Source: an uncultured Muribaculaceae bacterium (GTDB lineage: Bacteria; Bacteroidota; Bacteroidia; Bacteroidales; Muribaculaceae). From it: DNA of 42,271 nucleotides. A program made the translations under genes and the position numbers. The notes below the pieces were generated by a model. That model saw only the letters and a list, made by a program, of their open reading frames with translations. It did not search any database and was not told the origin of the DNA. The DNA lies in assembly GCA_910584525.1 (NCBI GenBank), contig CAJUAT010000017.1, positions 1 to 42,271 of the forward strand. The letters are read 5' to 3'. This document shows, one piece after another, positions 1-9,310 of the stretch (within the stretch, counting starts at the first letter, position 1; each line of letters opens with the position of its first letter).

Positions 1-161
1 TGTCGTTTTTTTATGCCCGTATCTCTGAAATTACATACTTGCGAAACTTAAATTACATTATTAAAACACCGCATGGCCGTGTTTGTTGTAATATCAGGAT
101 TAGTCTTGTTAAACTTTTATTAAATAAAGCAGTTTAGGAGATGTCTAATCCGATAAATAAT

Positions 162-169
162 TAATTTTG
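162..169 (+). promoter_or_regulatory. Candidate -7 box for the two-component operon
   Basis: TAATTTTG matches the Bacteroidetes -7 consensus TAnnTTTG and lies 22 bp before the response regulator start. A purine-rich GAGGAGAAAG at 171-180 follows. I see no good TTTG at the usual -33 distance (only a TTTA further upstream), so the assignment is moderate. Bases 1-160 are AT-rich and contain nothing else I can name. Confidence 0.45.
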
Positions 170-191
170 TGAGGAGAAAGTAAAACCGTGG

Positions 192-878
192 ATGAAGACA
201 AGGATATTGGTAGTAGACGACGAAGATACGTTGTGCGAGGTGTTGCGTTTCAATCTTGAGGAAGCCGGCTACGAGGTTGACGTTGCCCATAGTGCCGAGG
301 AGGCTCTGACTATGCCGTTGAGCGGGTATTCCCTGATACTTCTGGACATAATGATGGGTGACATCAGCGGCACACAGCTGGCCTCGATACTCCGCAACGG
401 TGAGGCTACTAAGCATGTGGCCATAATCTTCTGCACCGCCAAGGACGAGGAAGAGGATATGGTGAAGGGTCTACGGCTCGGTGCCGACGATTATATCACC
501 AAACCTTATTCGATACGCAATGTGCTGGCGCGTGTGGAAGCGGTGCTCCGTCGTGTTGACAACCATCGTCAGTCGGAAGCCGACGCGGATACCGTGCGAT
601 ACAAAGACCTGGTACTTCTTCCCCAAAGCAAAATATGCCGCGTCGACGGTGTAGAGACCCGACTCCCAAAAAAGGAGTTCGAGATTCTCCTCACGCTGAT
701 GACCCATCCCGGGAAGGTGTTCTCCCGCGACGAACTCCTCAAGCGCATATGGACCGACGATGTGGTGGTAGTGGACCGCGTGGTGGATGTCAACATCACA
801 CGCATACGCCAGAAGCTGGGGCATTATGCCCATAATATCGTAACACGCTCCGGATATGGGTATGCTTTCATTGAATAA
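192..878 (+). CDS. OmpR/PhoB-family response regulator
   Basis: A 228-residue DNA-binding response regulator. The receiver domain occupies about residues 1-120: acidic pair in VVDDED near residues 9-11, phospho-acceptor Asp about 52 in LILLDIMMGD, and the conserved Lys in DDYITKPYS. A C-terminal OmpR-type winged helix follows (about 130-228), with the typical LPKKEFEILLTLMTHPGKVF and VVDVNITRIRQKLG segments. The ATG at 192 is chosen because a purine-rich stretch precedes it and the protein begins exactly at the usual receiver start. Its 3' end overlaps the kinase gene by 23 bp, so the two are translationally coupled and almost certainly partners. A phosphate permease gene follows, so a PhoB-like role is possible, but that is inference from position only. 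Confidence 0.93.
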   Translation: MKTRILVVDDEDTLCEVLRFNLEEAGYEVDVAHSAEEALTMPLSGYSLILLDIMMGDISGTQLASILRNGEATKHVAIIFCTAKDEEEDMVKGLRLGADDYITKPYSIRNVLARVEAVLRRVDNHRQSEADADTVRYKDLVLLPQSKICRVDGVETRLPKKEFEILLTLMTHPGKVFSRDELLKRIWTDDVVVVDRVVDVNITRIRQKLGHYAHNIVTRSGYGYAFIE

Positions 879-2298
879 GCTTTCTTACCACCGCACTCTC
901 TTTTTGTGGCTGCTGGGTTACACTGCCGTACTGGCCATCTTATTCTTAGGATACCAATACCAACGGGAACGGGAGTTCAAGGCCGAGGAACTCAACGCGC
1001 GACTGCAGATTGTGAACAGTTATATCATGTCGTCGCTTGCCGACGGCAGGAATATGGGGAATGTCATCAAAGATGCCTATCATCCTTTCGACGACCTGCG
1101 CGTAAGCGTGATTGACTCAGGCGGCAAGGTGATATACGACAATACCCTCGACCATCTCCCCGACCGGCTTCATCTCGACCGCAGGGAGATAGCCGAGGCC
1201 ATATCCAAGGGAAGCGGCTACACCGTGCGCCGTCACAGTCAGAGTACCGGCCAGACTTATTTCTATTCGGCACTGAAAGGCAACGACGGCATGATTGTAC
1301 GCACCGCCGTGCCTTATGACGTGCGTCTTGACCATCTGTTACGCGCCGACTATGGGTTCCTGTGGGTTATGTGCGCCATTATCGTAATGATGGGTGTGGC
1401 GGGGTTCTTCCTTACCAGGCGGCTCGGCCAGAACGTGACGAGACTGCATGATTTCGCCCGAAGCGTGGAACAAGGCAACAGAATATCCGATAACGAACCA
1501 TTTCCCAATGACGAGCTGGGCAAAATCTCCAACCATATAGTACGTCTGTACGCCCGACTGCAGAAGGCTTACACTGACCGCGACCGTGAACACCGCAACG
1601 CTCTCTTCGAACAACGTGAGAAAGAGCGCATCAAGAAACAGCTTACCAACAACATCAACCATGAGCTAAAGACGCCTGTGGCGTCGATACGCGGATGCCT
1701 GGAGACTCTGCACAACTATCCCGACTTGCCCGCGGCTAAAAGAATGGAGTTTGTCGACCGCGGTCTCGCCGCCACTGAGCGCCTTGGTCGGATGCTCTCC
1801 GACGTGGCTCTCATAACACGTATGGAGGACGGCACCCAGTCTATCATTAAAGAGGATACCGACTTACATCGCGTCATATCGGCGGTTTGCGACGACCTTG
1901 CCGACCAGGCTGCCGACAAAGGTATAAGCATCATCAACGACACCTCCTCGCCCTTATGGATTGTGGGTAACGAATCTCTGTTGACATCAATATTCTACAA
2001 TCTTGTGGCCAACGCCATAGCATATTCCGGAGGCAGCCGTATAATCGTATCCGGCTCTAAAGATGAAGCCGGAAGGATATTGTTGACGGTGGAGGACAAT
2101 GGCAGCGGCGTTGCCGAGGAACACCTTCCCCATCTCTTCGAGCGTTTCTACCGTATCGACAAAGGACGCAGCCGCGCAGCCGGAGGCACCGGCCTCGGCC
2201 TCGCTATTGTCAAGAACGCCGTAATTATCCACAACGGATCTATCACCGCCCAAAATCTCCCCGCCGGCGGCCTCCTGTTCCAAATAATATTTTCTTAG
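856..2298 (+). CDS. Sensor histidine kinase
   Basis: A 480-residue membrane sensor kinase, partner of the preceding regulator. Transmembrane helix 1 is at about residues 12-30, followed by a periplasmic sensor domain of about 140 residues, transmembrane helix 2 at about 170-190 (VMCAIIVMMGVAGFFL), a HAMP-like linker, and a HisKA dimerisation domain with the H-box INHELKTP (phospho-acceptor His about 269). The HATPase_c domain shows the N box (LVANAIAYS), the G1 box (VEDNGSGV), the F box (LFERFYRID) and the G2 box (GGTGLGLAIVK), so the catalytic parts are complete. It starts inside the regulator gene. The signal sensed cannot be read from the sequence; phosphate is only suggested by the next gene. 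Confidence 0.93.
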   Translation: MGMLSLNKLSYHRTLFLWLLGYTAVLAILFLGYQYQREREFKAEELNARLQIVNSYIMSSLADGRNMGNVIKDAYHPFDDLRVSVIDSGGKVIYDNTLDHLPDRLHLDRREIAEAISKGSGYTVRRHSQSTGQTYFYSALKGNDGMIVRTAVPYDVRLDHLLRADYGFLWVMCAIIVMMGVAGFFLTRRLGQNVTRLHDFARSVEQGNRISDNEPFPNDELGKISNHIVRLYARLQKAYTDRDREHRNALFEQREKERIKKQLTNNINHELKTPVASIRGCLETLHNYPDLPAAKRMEFVDRGLAATERLGRMLSDVALITRMEDGTQSIIKEDTDLHRVISAVCDDLADQAADKGISIINDTSSPLWIVGNESLLTSIFYNLVANAIAYSGGSRIIVSGSKDEAGRILLTVEDNGSGVAEEHLPHLFERFYRIDKGRSRAAGGTGLGLAIVKNAVIIHNGSITAQNLPAGGLLFQIIFS

Positions 2299-2331
2299 AA
2301 ACTGTTTAGAGCGCGTTCCTTAAACAGTTTC
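2298..2331 (+). terminator. Inverted repeat after the two-component operon
   Basis: GAAACTGTTTA (2298-2308) and TAAACAGTTTC (2321-2331) are a perfect 11-bp stem around a 12-nt loop, starting at the kinase stop codon. Only a weak T-rich tail follows, so it may act as a partial terminator or as an RNA processing element before pit. Confidence 0.5.
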
Positions 2332-2400
2332 TTAACCTCCGCTTAATATTTTTGAAATATCCGAGTGGTATCTTTGCATCGGAAATAATTCAAAATACCG

Positions 2401-4680
2401 ATGGATATAATCTTTCTATGTGTGGTGGTTTTCCTGTTCGTGCTGGCTGTCTTTGACCTTTCGATAGGAGTCAGCAACGATGCGGTCAACTTCCTGACTT
2501 CGGCTGTAGGGTCGAAGGCGGCCTCGTTCAAACGCATTCTTATCGTGGCGTCGATAGGCGTATTCATAGGAGCCGCCATGAGCAACGGAATGATGGACAT
2601 TGCACGTCACGGCATCTTCCGGCCTGAAAACTTCTCTTTCTACGACCTCATATGCATCTTCATGGCCGTGATGGTCACCGACATCATTCTTCTGGACATA
2701 TTCAATACCCTCGGGATGCCTACCTCCACCACGGTATCGATGGTTTTCGAGCTTCTCGGCGCCACTTTCGTGGTGTCTCTCATCAAGATGGCCGGCGGCC
2801 TAGACCTCGGGTTCAACGACCTACTAAACACCGAAAAAGCCCTCTCGGTTATCATCGGAATATTCCTCTCCGTGGCCATAGCTTTCATATTCGGCACTGT
2901 TGTACAATTACTTGCCCGTACTATTTTCTCTTTCAATTACAAGACCAACCTCAAATGGAAAATAGGCATATTCGGCGGTCTGTGCAGCACGGCCATCATT
3001 TACTTTCTGCTGCTGAAAGGCACCAAGGACCTTGCCTTCATGACGCCCGAAGTCAAGGGATTCATCAGCCGCAACACGGCATTGATTCTTGCGGGATGCA
3101 TGGCATTCTTCACTCTGCTGATGCAGGTGCTTCACGTGCTCAAAGTCAACGTACTGAAAGTTGTGGTGCTGATGGGCACATTCGCGCTGGCCATGGCATT
3201 CGCCGGCAATGACCTGGTGAACTTTATCGGCATACCTCTGAGCGGTCTGGCATCCTATCAGGACTATACCGCCAATGGCGGAGGAGACGCGAAGAGCTTT
3301 ATGATGGATTCCCTCAACGGTCCGGCCGACACACCAATATATTTTCTGATAGGCGCGGGCCTCATCATGGTGGTGTCGCTGGCCACGTCGAAGAAAGCCC
3401 GCAATGTCACCAGGACATCCATCGCACTCGGTTCGCAGCAGGGTGGCGACGAGATGTTCGGTTCCTCGCGTATCGCTCGCAGTCTGGTGAGGTGGTCGCT
3501 GTCGGTATTGGGATGGGTACGCCGCGTGACACCCCCTAAGGTCCGCGCATGGTTCAACCGACGCTTCAACGTGGACGAAACCATAATGGACCATGGCGCA
3601 GCCTTCGACCTTGTCCGTGGGTCGGTGAATCTCGTGCTTGCCGGTGTGCTCATAGCTTTCGGCACCTCCCTGAAGCTCCCCCTCTCCACCACCTTCGTGA
3701 CCTTCATGGTGGCCATGGGCACCTCGCTGGCCGACAAGGCATGGGGCCGTGAAAGCGCCGTGTTCCGTATCACCGGCGTGATATCCGTCATAGGAGGGTG
3801 GTTCCTCACTGCCGGTGTCGCTTTCATTGGAGCCGGAATAATTGTGACCGTAATGCATTTCGGCGGCCAGTGGGCTATGTTCGCACTCGTTTTGCTTACC
3901 GTTTTCCTCATCATACGCAGCAACCGCCGCTTCAGAAAAAAACAACAGGAGGAAACCGGCGACACCCTCTTCCAGACCATTCTCGCCACTACCGACAGGA
4001 CAGAGGCATGGAATCTGCTCCTCCTATACATCAATGAGCACCAGTCGGCATTCCTGACTCTGGCCGGGGAAAACTACATCAACGTCACGGACGCATTCAT
4101 CAACAACAATGCCCGCATGCTGTCGAAAGCCGATAAAACTCTTTTCGCCCAGAAAAACATTCTCAAAAACTACCGCCGCAAGGAGACGCTATGTCTCAGA
4201 CAGGTATCCCCTCAGACGGCCATGGAGAAAAGCGCCTGGTTCCATCTCGCCAACAATTCCTGCATGAACATCCTCTACAACCTGCGACGTATCAACGAGG
4301 TATGCAAGGAACATGTGGAGAATAATTTCCACCTTCTTCCCGAAGCGGATAGCCATGATCTGGAACTCATACGCACGCGCATACACATTCTTTTCAACGA
4401 CACTCTGGAGATGCTTCAGCGCAACGACACGGATGTGATACCGCTGCTGCGCCGCCATTGCGACGGAATAAAAGATACCGTCTCTGACGTATACCACAAG
4501 CTTCTCACGCAGCTTCGCGACGGCGACCCCGAGAAGATGGCCGTGATGTATGTATACCTCAATGTCCTTCAGGAGACGCAGGAAATGGTGTCGGCTCTGC
4601 GCAAGTACCTGCGTGCCTACGCCAAACTCCTCGACACCGACTTCAGCAGCCGCCGTCAGATAAAAGCCCGTGCTCTATGA
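2401..4680 (+). CDS. Pit-family inorganic phosphate transporter with PhoU-like C-terminal domain
   Basis: A 759-residue integral membrane protein of the PiT family, which moves inorganic phosphate with H+ or Na+. The two inverted family signatures are visible: GVSNDAVNFL near residue 23 and AGNDLVNFIG near 268, matching the GANDVANA-type motif. About ten hydrophobic segments span residues 1-505. A cytosolic helical domain follows (about 510-759) that resembles PhoU-like tails found on other Bacteroidetes Pit proteins. A -7-like TATCTTTG lies at about 2370 in front of the gene, with poor -33 spacing. The preceding two-component genes suggest, but do not prove, phosphate control. The 3' end overlaps the convergent gene by 6 bp. 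Confidence 0.9.
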   Translation: MDIIFLCVVVFLFVLAVFDLSIGVSNDAVNFLTSAVGSKAASFKRILIVASIGVFIGAAMSNGMMDIARHGIFRPENFSFYDLICIFMAVMVTDIILLDIFNTLGMPTSTTVSMVFELLGATFVVSLIKMAGGLDLGFNDLLNTEKALSVIIGIFLSVAIAFIFGTVVQLLARTIFSFNYKTNLKWKIGIFGGLCSTAIIYFLLLKGTKDLAFMTPEVKGFISRNTALILAGCMAFFTLLMQVLHVLKVNVLKVVVLMGTFALAMAFAGNDLVNFIGIPLSGLASYQDYTANGGGDAKSFMMDSLNGPADTPIYFLIGAGLIMVVSLATSKKARNVTRTSIALGSQQGGDEMFGSSRIARSLVRWSLSVLGWVRRVTPPKVRAWFNRRFNVDETIMDHGAAFDLVRGSVNLVLAGVLIAFGTSLKLPLSTTFVTFMVAMGTSLADKAWGRESAVFRITGVISVIGGWFLTAGVAFIGAGIIVTVMHFGGQWAMFALVLLTVFLIIRSNRRFRKKQQEETGDTLFQTILATTDRTEAWNLLLLYINEHQSAFLTLAGENYINVTDAFINNNARMLSKADKTLFAQKNILKNYRRKETLCLRQVSPQTAMEKSAWFHLANNSCMNILYNLRRINEVCKEHVENNFHLLPEADSHDLELIRTRIHILFNDTLEMLQRNDTDVIPLLRRHCDGIKDTVSDVYHKLLTQLRDGDPEKMAVMYVYLNVLQETQEMVSALRKYLRAYAKLLDTDFSSRRQIKARAL

Positions 4681-7164
4681 GTCGGATGGATGCATGTCGA
4701 GAGAGATTGCCTTGGCCCATTCAGGAAGGGTATCGGCGGGACGCGACTGGATGAGACGCTTGAGGTCGGCGGCGTATTTGTCGCGGTTGTCGTGCCACGG
4801 AGTCTCGGCCTTTATTGTCTTCCTCAGCCATATATAGAGTCCGGCATCCCGGCTGTTGTGCGGAAGCCGTCCCGTCTCACGGAGTACGGCCTCCACTTTC
4901 TCGCACTTCTGCCTGAAGATGTGTTCCTGGCCGTTCTGGGGCAATTCGCTCACGCTTTCAAGATATGCAGCAAGCTCTGCTCGCTGGTCGGCTCCTACAT
5001 CAACCTTGCCGCTCACGATATTCTTGTACCACCGGCTCAATGCGCTCTCCGCCTCATCCTTGTTGGTGTACGGCAACCGCCGGTTGCTCTCTACAAAATC
5101 CCGGAACATCTCGAAACGACGGTCAAACGACACACGCTTCACCTTTACCGACTCAAGCGATTCCCATTCGGCATACTCCCGGCCCGTAAGTCCAATGCTG
5201 CCATCTTTATAATAGGTATACTTGCCGGGACCCTCGAGGTATATCAGCTGGGTTATGCTTTTCTGGTTGGTGCCGGGGAAATGCCTGCGCACACGCCGGC
5301 TGATCTCTTCGAGCTTCAACGGCATCCCGCTGTCGGCCAACACTTCGGAGATATAATCCTTGAGAGTGCCGTGATAGAAATCGGGCCACTTGCGCAACGC
5401 ATACAGGCCACGCTTCCCCAGCGACACTATGTCGGGGTTGCGCATCAGATAGGAATGCACCGACATTTTGTTGCGCAACGGATCGTCGGGATATTCCTCG
5501 TTATAGCGCAGATATATCTCGTCGATGGTCATGGGATTCCCTGCGTCACGCAATATATCGGCCACAGCTTCCGATTTGTTGAGGGCATTCTTATGGAACA
5601 CGAGCGTGGTGTCGCCTGTTACCTCCACACCAGGATATTCCGCGAAACGGAGGCATATCATCCTGCCCAACACCATGGCCTCCCGGTTCTGAACGACATC
5701 CCCTATATTCCTGCGCAACACGCCTCTGACATCCAGCGTCTCGTCGTCGTAGCGACGACGGCTATACTCCTTCTCTATATTGTTGAGGATGCTGCGCAGA
5801 TGAATACGCCTGAGCAACGACCGCTTTATCACGAACTGTATGCGGTTGTCATCGTCGACCGACGCCATCCCATAATCGGCATTCGACATCACAAACAATG
5901 CCATAACCATGTTTCTGTCCATACGGAGGTCCTGCTCACGGATTATATCGTTCCAACGGGAGTCGTCGGAAGCGATCACCGACTCGTCGAAACAACCGCG
6001 TACACTGACCTGCACCGCCCATATCTGCGGATTCTCCGCGATATCGTTAAGGCATATCTGACGCAGCCGCTCGCGGTTCATGCCATATTTCTCCACAAGC
6101 CCGTCAAGCCCTATGCGACGCCCCTCCTCGTTGATGCCCATGTAATCGCGCTTGATGCATACATGAAGCTTGTCGGTCCACCGCAGATACTTCTCCCACA
6201 CTGCAAAGGTAGGCATAGGCTCCCCCATTATCTCGCTCAACGCAAGACGCGCCTGCTCCTCATAAGTCAGAAAAGGATACAGATACGTATATTTCCGGCA
6301 GAAGTCCTTCAGATAATATTCGAGTCCCTTATTGCCTGAAAGACCCGAAAGATGCTCGTCAAGCGCCGCCGATATCTCACTCAGGAAGTCGCGGAACTCC
6401 CGGTACGACTTTACACCGCATTTGTGAAACTCTTCCCTTACCAGTTTACGGCTCCCTATTATGTAAGGCAATGCATTATCTATGTCGCCCAAGCGTGCGA
6501 ACACATTGCCCGTATGCGTGGTAAGCTTGCCGAAGCGTAGGGAATAATCAGTGCCGATGTTGACCATAACCACATTCGGGCAGCCTGATATTATCTCGCG
6601 GAACACCTCCATGGGAAGCTCCTTTACAAAGTTGTCGGCTTTCCGCCGGTATTCGGCGTAATCGTAAAAGCAAGCCCGTATGCAGCTGAGGAATACGTCG
6701 ACCAGCCGTGGCAGCGCGTCGCGAAGATTCATGTAATCCTGCCATCCCAGTTTTCTGTCCCTTATTCCATCGGCCGGATCGGAACTGCATATCAGTCTGG
6801 TGAAGTTCTCCGGATCTGTCATCAGTTTCCGCAATGCCGCAAAGGAAACATCGTCGAGCTTCTGCCGGAGATTGTTGAAGCTCTCCCTGAAATAATCGAT
6901 GAAACGGGGGTCAACGCCATCTTCCTCTATAAGATTCCGTTGCCATTGATCTCCATCAGTTTCTATTTCCGCATACTGCATCTTTATATTCTGCAGCTCG
7001 TCGACAGAACGGGTGCCGCAGTTCTTCAAACGCATCAATCTTTCATTGGGTATCGCAAAGAGGTCGGATAGTGTGTTGATGCCCGACTGTATACATACGT
7101 TTTTCGACCTTGCACTCAACCTGTCATATTCAGGCAAATCCGTCAGAAGTGTGTCGAGTTTCAT
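4675..7164 (-). CDS. Large protein of RNA-polymerase-associated modules, function unknown
   Basis: An 829-residue protein that I recognise only by its parts. Residues about 15-62 form a helix-hairpin-helix unit like the RNA polymerase alpha C-terminal domain (ERLMRLKNCGTRSVDEL). Near residues 360-385, GLDGLVEKYGMNRERLRQI matches the DNA-reading helix of sigma-70 region 4. Residues about 545-690 read as two HARE-HTH-type winged helices (EAVADILRDAGNPMTIDEI and ISEVLADSGMPLKLEEI). The C-terminus has two helicase-associated-like repeats (ESNRRLP and RETGRLP with following Trp). Similar proteins in Bacteroidales are usually labelled as RNA polymerase alpha C-terminal-domain proteins. A role in transcription or DNA binding is likely, but no enzymatic motif is visible. 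It stands alone, convergent with pit. Confidence 0.8.
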   Translation of the reverse strand: MKLDTLLTDLPEYDRLSARSKNVCIQSGINTLSDLFAIPNERLMRLKNCGTRSVDELQNIKMQYAEIETDGDQWQRNLIEEDGVDPRFIDYFRESFNNLRQKLDDVSFAALRKLMTDPENFTRLICSSDPADGIRDRKLGWQDYMNLRDALPRLVDVFLSCIRACFYDYAEYRRKADNFVKELPMEVFREIISGCPNVVMVNIGTDYSLRFGKLTTHTGNVFARLGDIDNALPYIIGSRKLVREEFHKCGVKSYREFRDFLSEISAALDEHLSGLSGNKGLEYYLKDFCRKYTYLYPFLTYEEQARLALSEIMGEPMPTFAVWEKYLRWTDKLHVCIKRDYMGINEEGRRIGLDGLVEKYGMNRERLRQICLNDIAENPQIWAVQVSVRGCFDESVIASDDSRWNDIIREQDLRMDRNMVMALFVMSNADYGMASVDDDNRIQFVIKRSLLRRIHLRSILNNIEKEYSRRRYDDETLDVRGVLRRNIGDVVQNREAMVLGRMICLRFAEYPGVEVTGDTTLVFHKNALNKSEAVADILRDAGNPMTIDEIYLRYNEEYPDDPLRNKMSVHSYLMRNPDIVSLGKRGLYALRKWPDFYHGTLKDYISEVLADSGMPLKLEEISRRVRRHFPGTNQKSITQLIYLEGPGKYTYYKDGSIGLTGREYAEWESLESVKVKRVSFDRRFEMFRDFVESNRRLPYTNKDEAESALSRWYKNIVSGKVDVGADQRAELAAYLESVSELPQNGQEHIFRQKCEKVEAVLRETGRLPHNSRDAGLYIWLRKTIKAETPWHDNRDKYAADLKRLIQSRPADTLPEWAKAISLDMHPSDS

Positions 7165-7170
7165 AATATT

Positions 7171-7222
7171 AACGATAAACGATAAACGATAAAAGATTAA
7201 AGATAAACGATTAAAGATTAAG
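7171..7222. repeat. Degenerate AT-rich 7-9-bp tandem repeat
   Basis: The gap between the 829-aa gene and the pseudouridine synthase gene consists of imperfect tandem copies of ACGATAA / AGATTAA. It lies in the 5' region of the 829-aa gene (minus strand), so slippage here could change promoter spacing or leader length. Confidence 0.75.
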
Positions 7223-7230
7223 GAAGGCTT

Positions 7231-8301
7231 CTATTGGGATGAGCGGAAGACTCGCCATTTGTCGAACATTGCCGTCATGTCGGGAGGAACCGGAGCCTCG
7301 AAGTCCATCTCCTTGCCTGTATGGGGGTGCCGGAAGCCGAGTGTACGCGCATGTAAGGCCTGGCGCGGACAGAGGGCGAAACAATTCTCCACAAACTGAC
7401 GGTACCTGGCCGTGGGTGTCCCTTTGAGTATGTTGTCGCCGCCATAACGGGCATCGTTGAACAATGGATGCCCCTGGCTCTGGAAATGCACTCTTATCTG
7501 ATGCGTACGCCCCGTCTCGAGCACACACTTCACTATGCTCACATATCCGAAATCCTCGAGAACCTCATAATGGGTAACGGCATGTTTGCCCACATTCGGG
7601 TCCTTCATCACGGCCATCTGCAAAGGATTGCGCGGATTGCGGGCGATATTGCCGATGATGGTGCCTGCACGCTCAGGCATGCTTCCCCATATCATGGCCA
7701 CGTATTCGCGGCGCGTGGTCTTCTCGAAAAACTGACGGCCGAGCATAGTCTTGGCCTCAGGAGTCTTGGCCACTACCAGAAGCCCCGACGTATCCTTGTC
7801 GATACGGTGCACAAGTCCCAGCCTCGGGTCGTTGACATCGTAGTCGGGTGTGTCGCGGAAATGCCACGCCAGGGCGTTGACAAGCGTACCTGTCCAGTTG
7901 CCGTGACCCGGATGCACCACAAGACCTGCAGGCTTGTTGACTACCATCACCCATGCGTCCTCATATACTATGTCAAGGGGTATATCTTCGGCTACTATCT
8001 CAAAGTCGTAGCGCGGCCGGTCCATAACCACCGACACCACATCGTCGGGCTTTACCTTATAGCTCGACTTCACAGCCACTCCGTTGACTATCACACACCC
8101 CGCGTCGGCTGCCTGCTGAACTCTGTTGCGCGATGTGCGCTCAAGCCTGTCGGTAAGGAATTTGTCAACACGGAGAAGCTGCTGACCTTTGTCGGCAACA
8201 AACCGGAAATGCTCGTATAGCTCTCTTCCGTTGTCGTCTATGAATATCTTCGAATCGTCTATCTCCTCCCGTAATGAAACTGACTCTTCATCCTGCATCA
8301 T
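7231..8301 (-). CDS. RluA-family 23S rRNA pseudouridine synthase (RluD-like)
   Basis: A 356-residue pseudouridine synthase. An N-terminal S4 RNA-binding domain lies at about residues 38-100 (RVDKFLTDRLERTSRNRVQ onward). The catalytic domain carries the family motif HRIDKDTSGLLVVAKT at about 165-180, with the catalytic Asp in RIDKDTSG, and later GRTHQIRVH. The length fits RluD, which modifies helix 69 of 23S rRNA, but RluC-like specificity cannot be excluded. Two adjacent Met codons begin the frame; the first gives 356 residues. It lies 23 bp downstream of the PASTA gene on the same strand, so the two are probably co-transcribed. Confidence 0.92.
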   Translation of the reverse strand: MMQDEESVSLREEIDDSKIFIDDNGRELYEHFRFVADKGQQLLRVDKFLTDRLERTSRNRVQQAADAGCVIVNGVAVKSSYKVKPDDVVSVVMDRPRYDFEIVAEDIPLDIVYEDAWVMVVNKPAGLVVHPGHGNWTGTLVNALAWHFRDTPDYDVNDPRLGLVHRIDKDTSGLLVVAKTPEAKTMLGRQFFEKTTRREYVAMIWGSMPERAGTIIGNIARNPRNPLQMAVMKDPNVGKHAVTHYEVLEDFGYVSIVKCVLETGRTHQIRVHFQSQGHPLFNDARYGGDNILKGTPTARYRQFVENCFALCPRQALHARTLGFRHPHTGKEMDFEAPVPPDMTAMFDKWRVFRSSQ

Positions 8302-8324
8302 ACGAAATCCTTACGCTTGTCTGA

Positions 8325-9122
8325 TTAGAAATACTGGCTGTTCTCCTCCTCGTTGTTGAGCGGCACCTTCTCCACCTGCTCCTTGGGTTTCTCTTCCGGC
8401 AACTCATAATTGCCGTAGCTTTCGCCATATCCTTCGGCAGGCTCTCCGGCGAACGACGCCGGGTTATCCTCATATTGCCGCAGCAGCTCCGCATTCTGCA
8501 AGGAGTCCTGCAGGTCGTTGAGGCGTCCGTCTGACACTTCCACGACTATCGACACATTTACCGGAACCTTCTGCATCTTGCGCACGGGACGCCCGTTGGC
8601 GATAATCTTCACCACTCTGTCCGACACGCCCAGCACCTTCACCATCTTGATATTCTTGAAGCCCAGTTCCTCCAGCTTGGCGAGCGCCGAACGGTAGGAC
8701 TCCCCTTTCAACGCATATTCCGACGGATGGTTGTCGTCGTCGAGAATCACCTCCTTGGGGTGAACCGAATTGATATACAGAAAAATCTTACGGCCCGGCT
8801 TTACCACCGACCGAGCTTTGGGGAACTGCTCGATGACGATACCGGGACGCAGGTCGTCGCGATAAATGGAGTCGCGTATATCCACCTTCAGGCCTGCGGC
8901 ATGCAGCTTCTCCACGGCCTCCGTGTATGTAAGATTCTCCACACCCGGCACCGTCAGCGTGCGCCCATGCTTGGTGAACAATGCCGCGCTCAAATACGCA
9001 GCATACAGCCCCAACAAGGCTATGACGCTGATTATCAGAATATTGGCTATCACCGGATGGCGGTTGGCAAAGCCGCTACCCCAACTGTATGAATGGTCTT
9101 CTTCGTTACGTCTCAACTTCAA
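8325..9122 (-). CDS. PASTA-domain membrane protein without kinase domain
   Basis: A 265-residue protein with a short cytosolic N-terminus, one membrane helix at about residues 25-47 (VIANILIISVIALLGLYAAY) and three PASTA-like repeats at about 55-120, 125-185 and 190-210 (for example LTVPGVENLTYTEAVEKL). PASTA repeats bind cell-wall fragments in Ser/Thr kinases and penicillin-binding proteins, but this protein has no such catalytic domain. The C-terminal 60 residues are acidic and low-complexity. The frame has no ATG at its beginning: an in-frame stop lies just upstream, so translation must start at the TTG at 9122 or a nearby alternative codon. It is followed by the pseudouridine synthase gene, an arrangement seen in other Bacteroidetes. 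Confidence 0.87.
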   Translation of the reverse strand: MKLRRNEEDHSYSWGSGFANRHPVIANILIISVIALLGLYAAYLSAALFTKHGRTLTVPGVENLTYTEAVEKLHAAGLKVDIRDSIYRDDLRPGIVIEQFPKARSVVKPGRKIFLYINSVHPKEVILDDDNHPSEYALKGESYRSALAKLEELGFKNIKMVKVLGVSDRVVKIIANGRPVRKMQKVPVNVSIVVEVSDGRLNDLQDSLQNAELLRQYEDNPASFAGEPAEGYGESYGNYELPEEKPKEQVEKVPLNNEEENSQYF

Positions 9123-9141
9123 TTCCTATTTTTTGACAGCA

Positions 9142-9173
9142 CAAATTTAACAATTTTCCCAAAAAAATCCAAT
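9142..9173 (-). promoter_or_regulatory. Candidate promoter of the PASTA / pseudouridine synthase operon
   Basis: On the minus strand TAAATTTG (9142-9149) matches the -7 consensus, with a TTG about 19-20 bp upstream. It is placed 20 bp before the TTG start codon. Confidence 0.55.
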
Positions 9174-9279
9174 TCCCCCCAATAATTCCGGCATCTCCAA
9201 TCACTCCGTCGGATTATCCCGATTATAAAAAATTATTAAAAAAGGAGCGTTCCCCCGCGGTTATCTCCGATTTTTTTTG

Positions 9280-9287
9280 TAATTTTG
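9280..9287 (+). promoter_or_regulatory. Candidate -7 box of bamD
   Basis: TAATTTTG followed by C matches the Bacteroidetes -7 box and lies 23 bp before the bamD ATG. A clear TTTG at -33 is absent. Confidence 0.5.
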
Positions 9288-9310
9288 CGGTTCAAAGCGA
9301 CTTATAGGAA

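Noticed and set aside
2908..3945. 345-residue minus-strand frame opposite the phosphate permease
   Set aside because: Shadow frame with His/Glu-rich composition and no domain.
4690..6339. 549-residue plus-strand frame opposite the 829-aa gene
   Set aside because: Shadow of the minus-strand gene, which has recognisable domains; the plus-strand frame has none.
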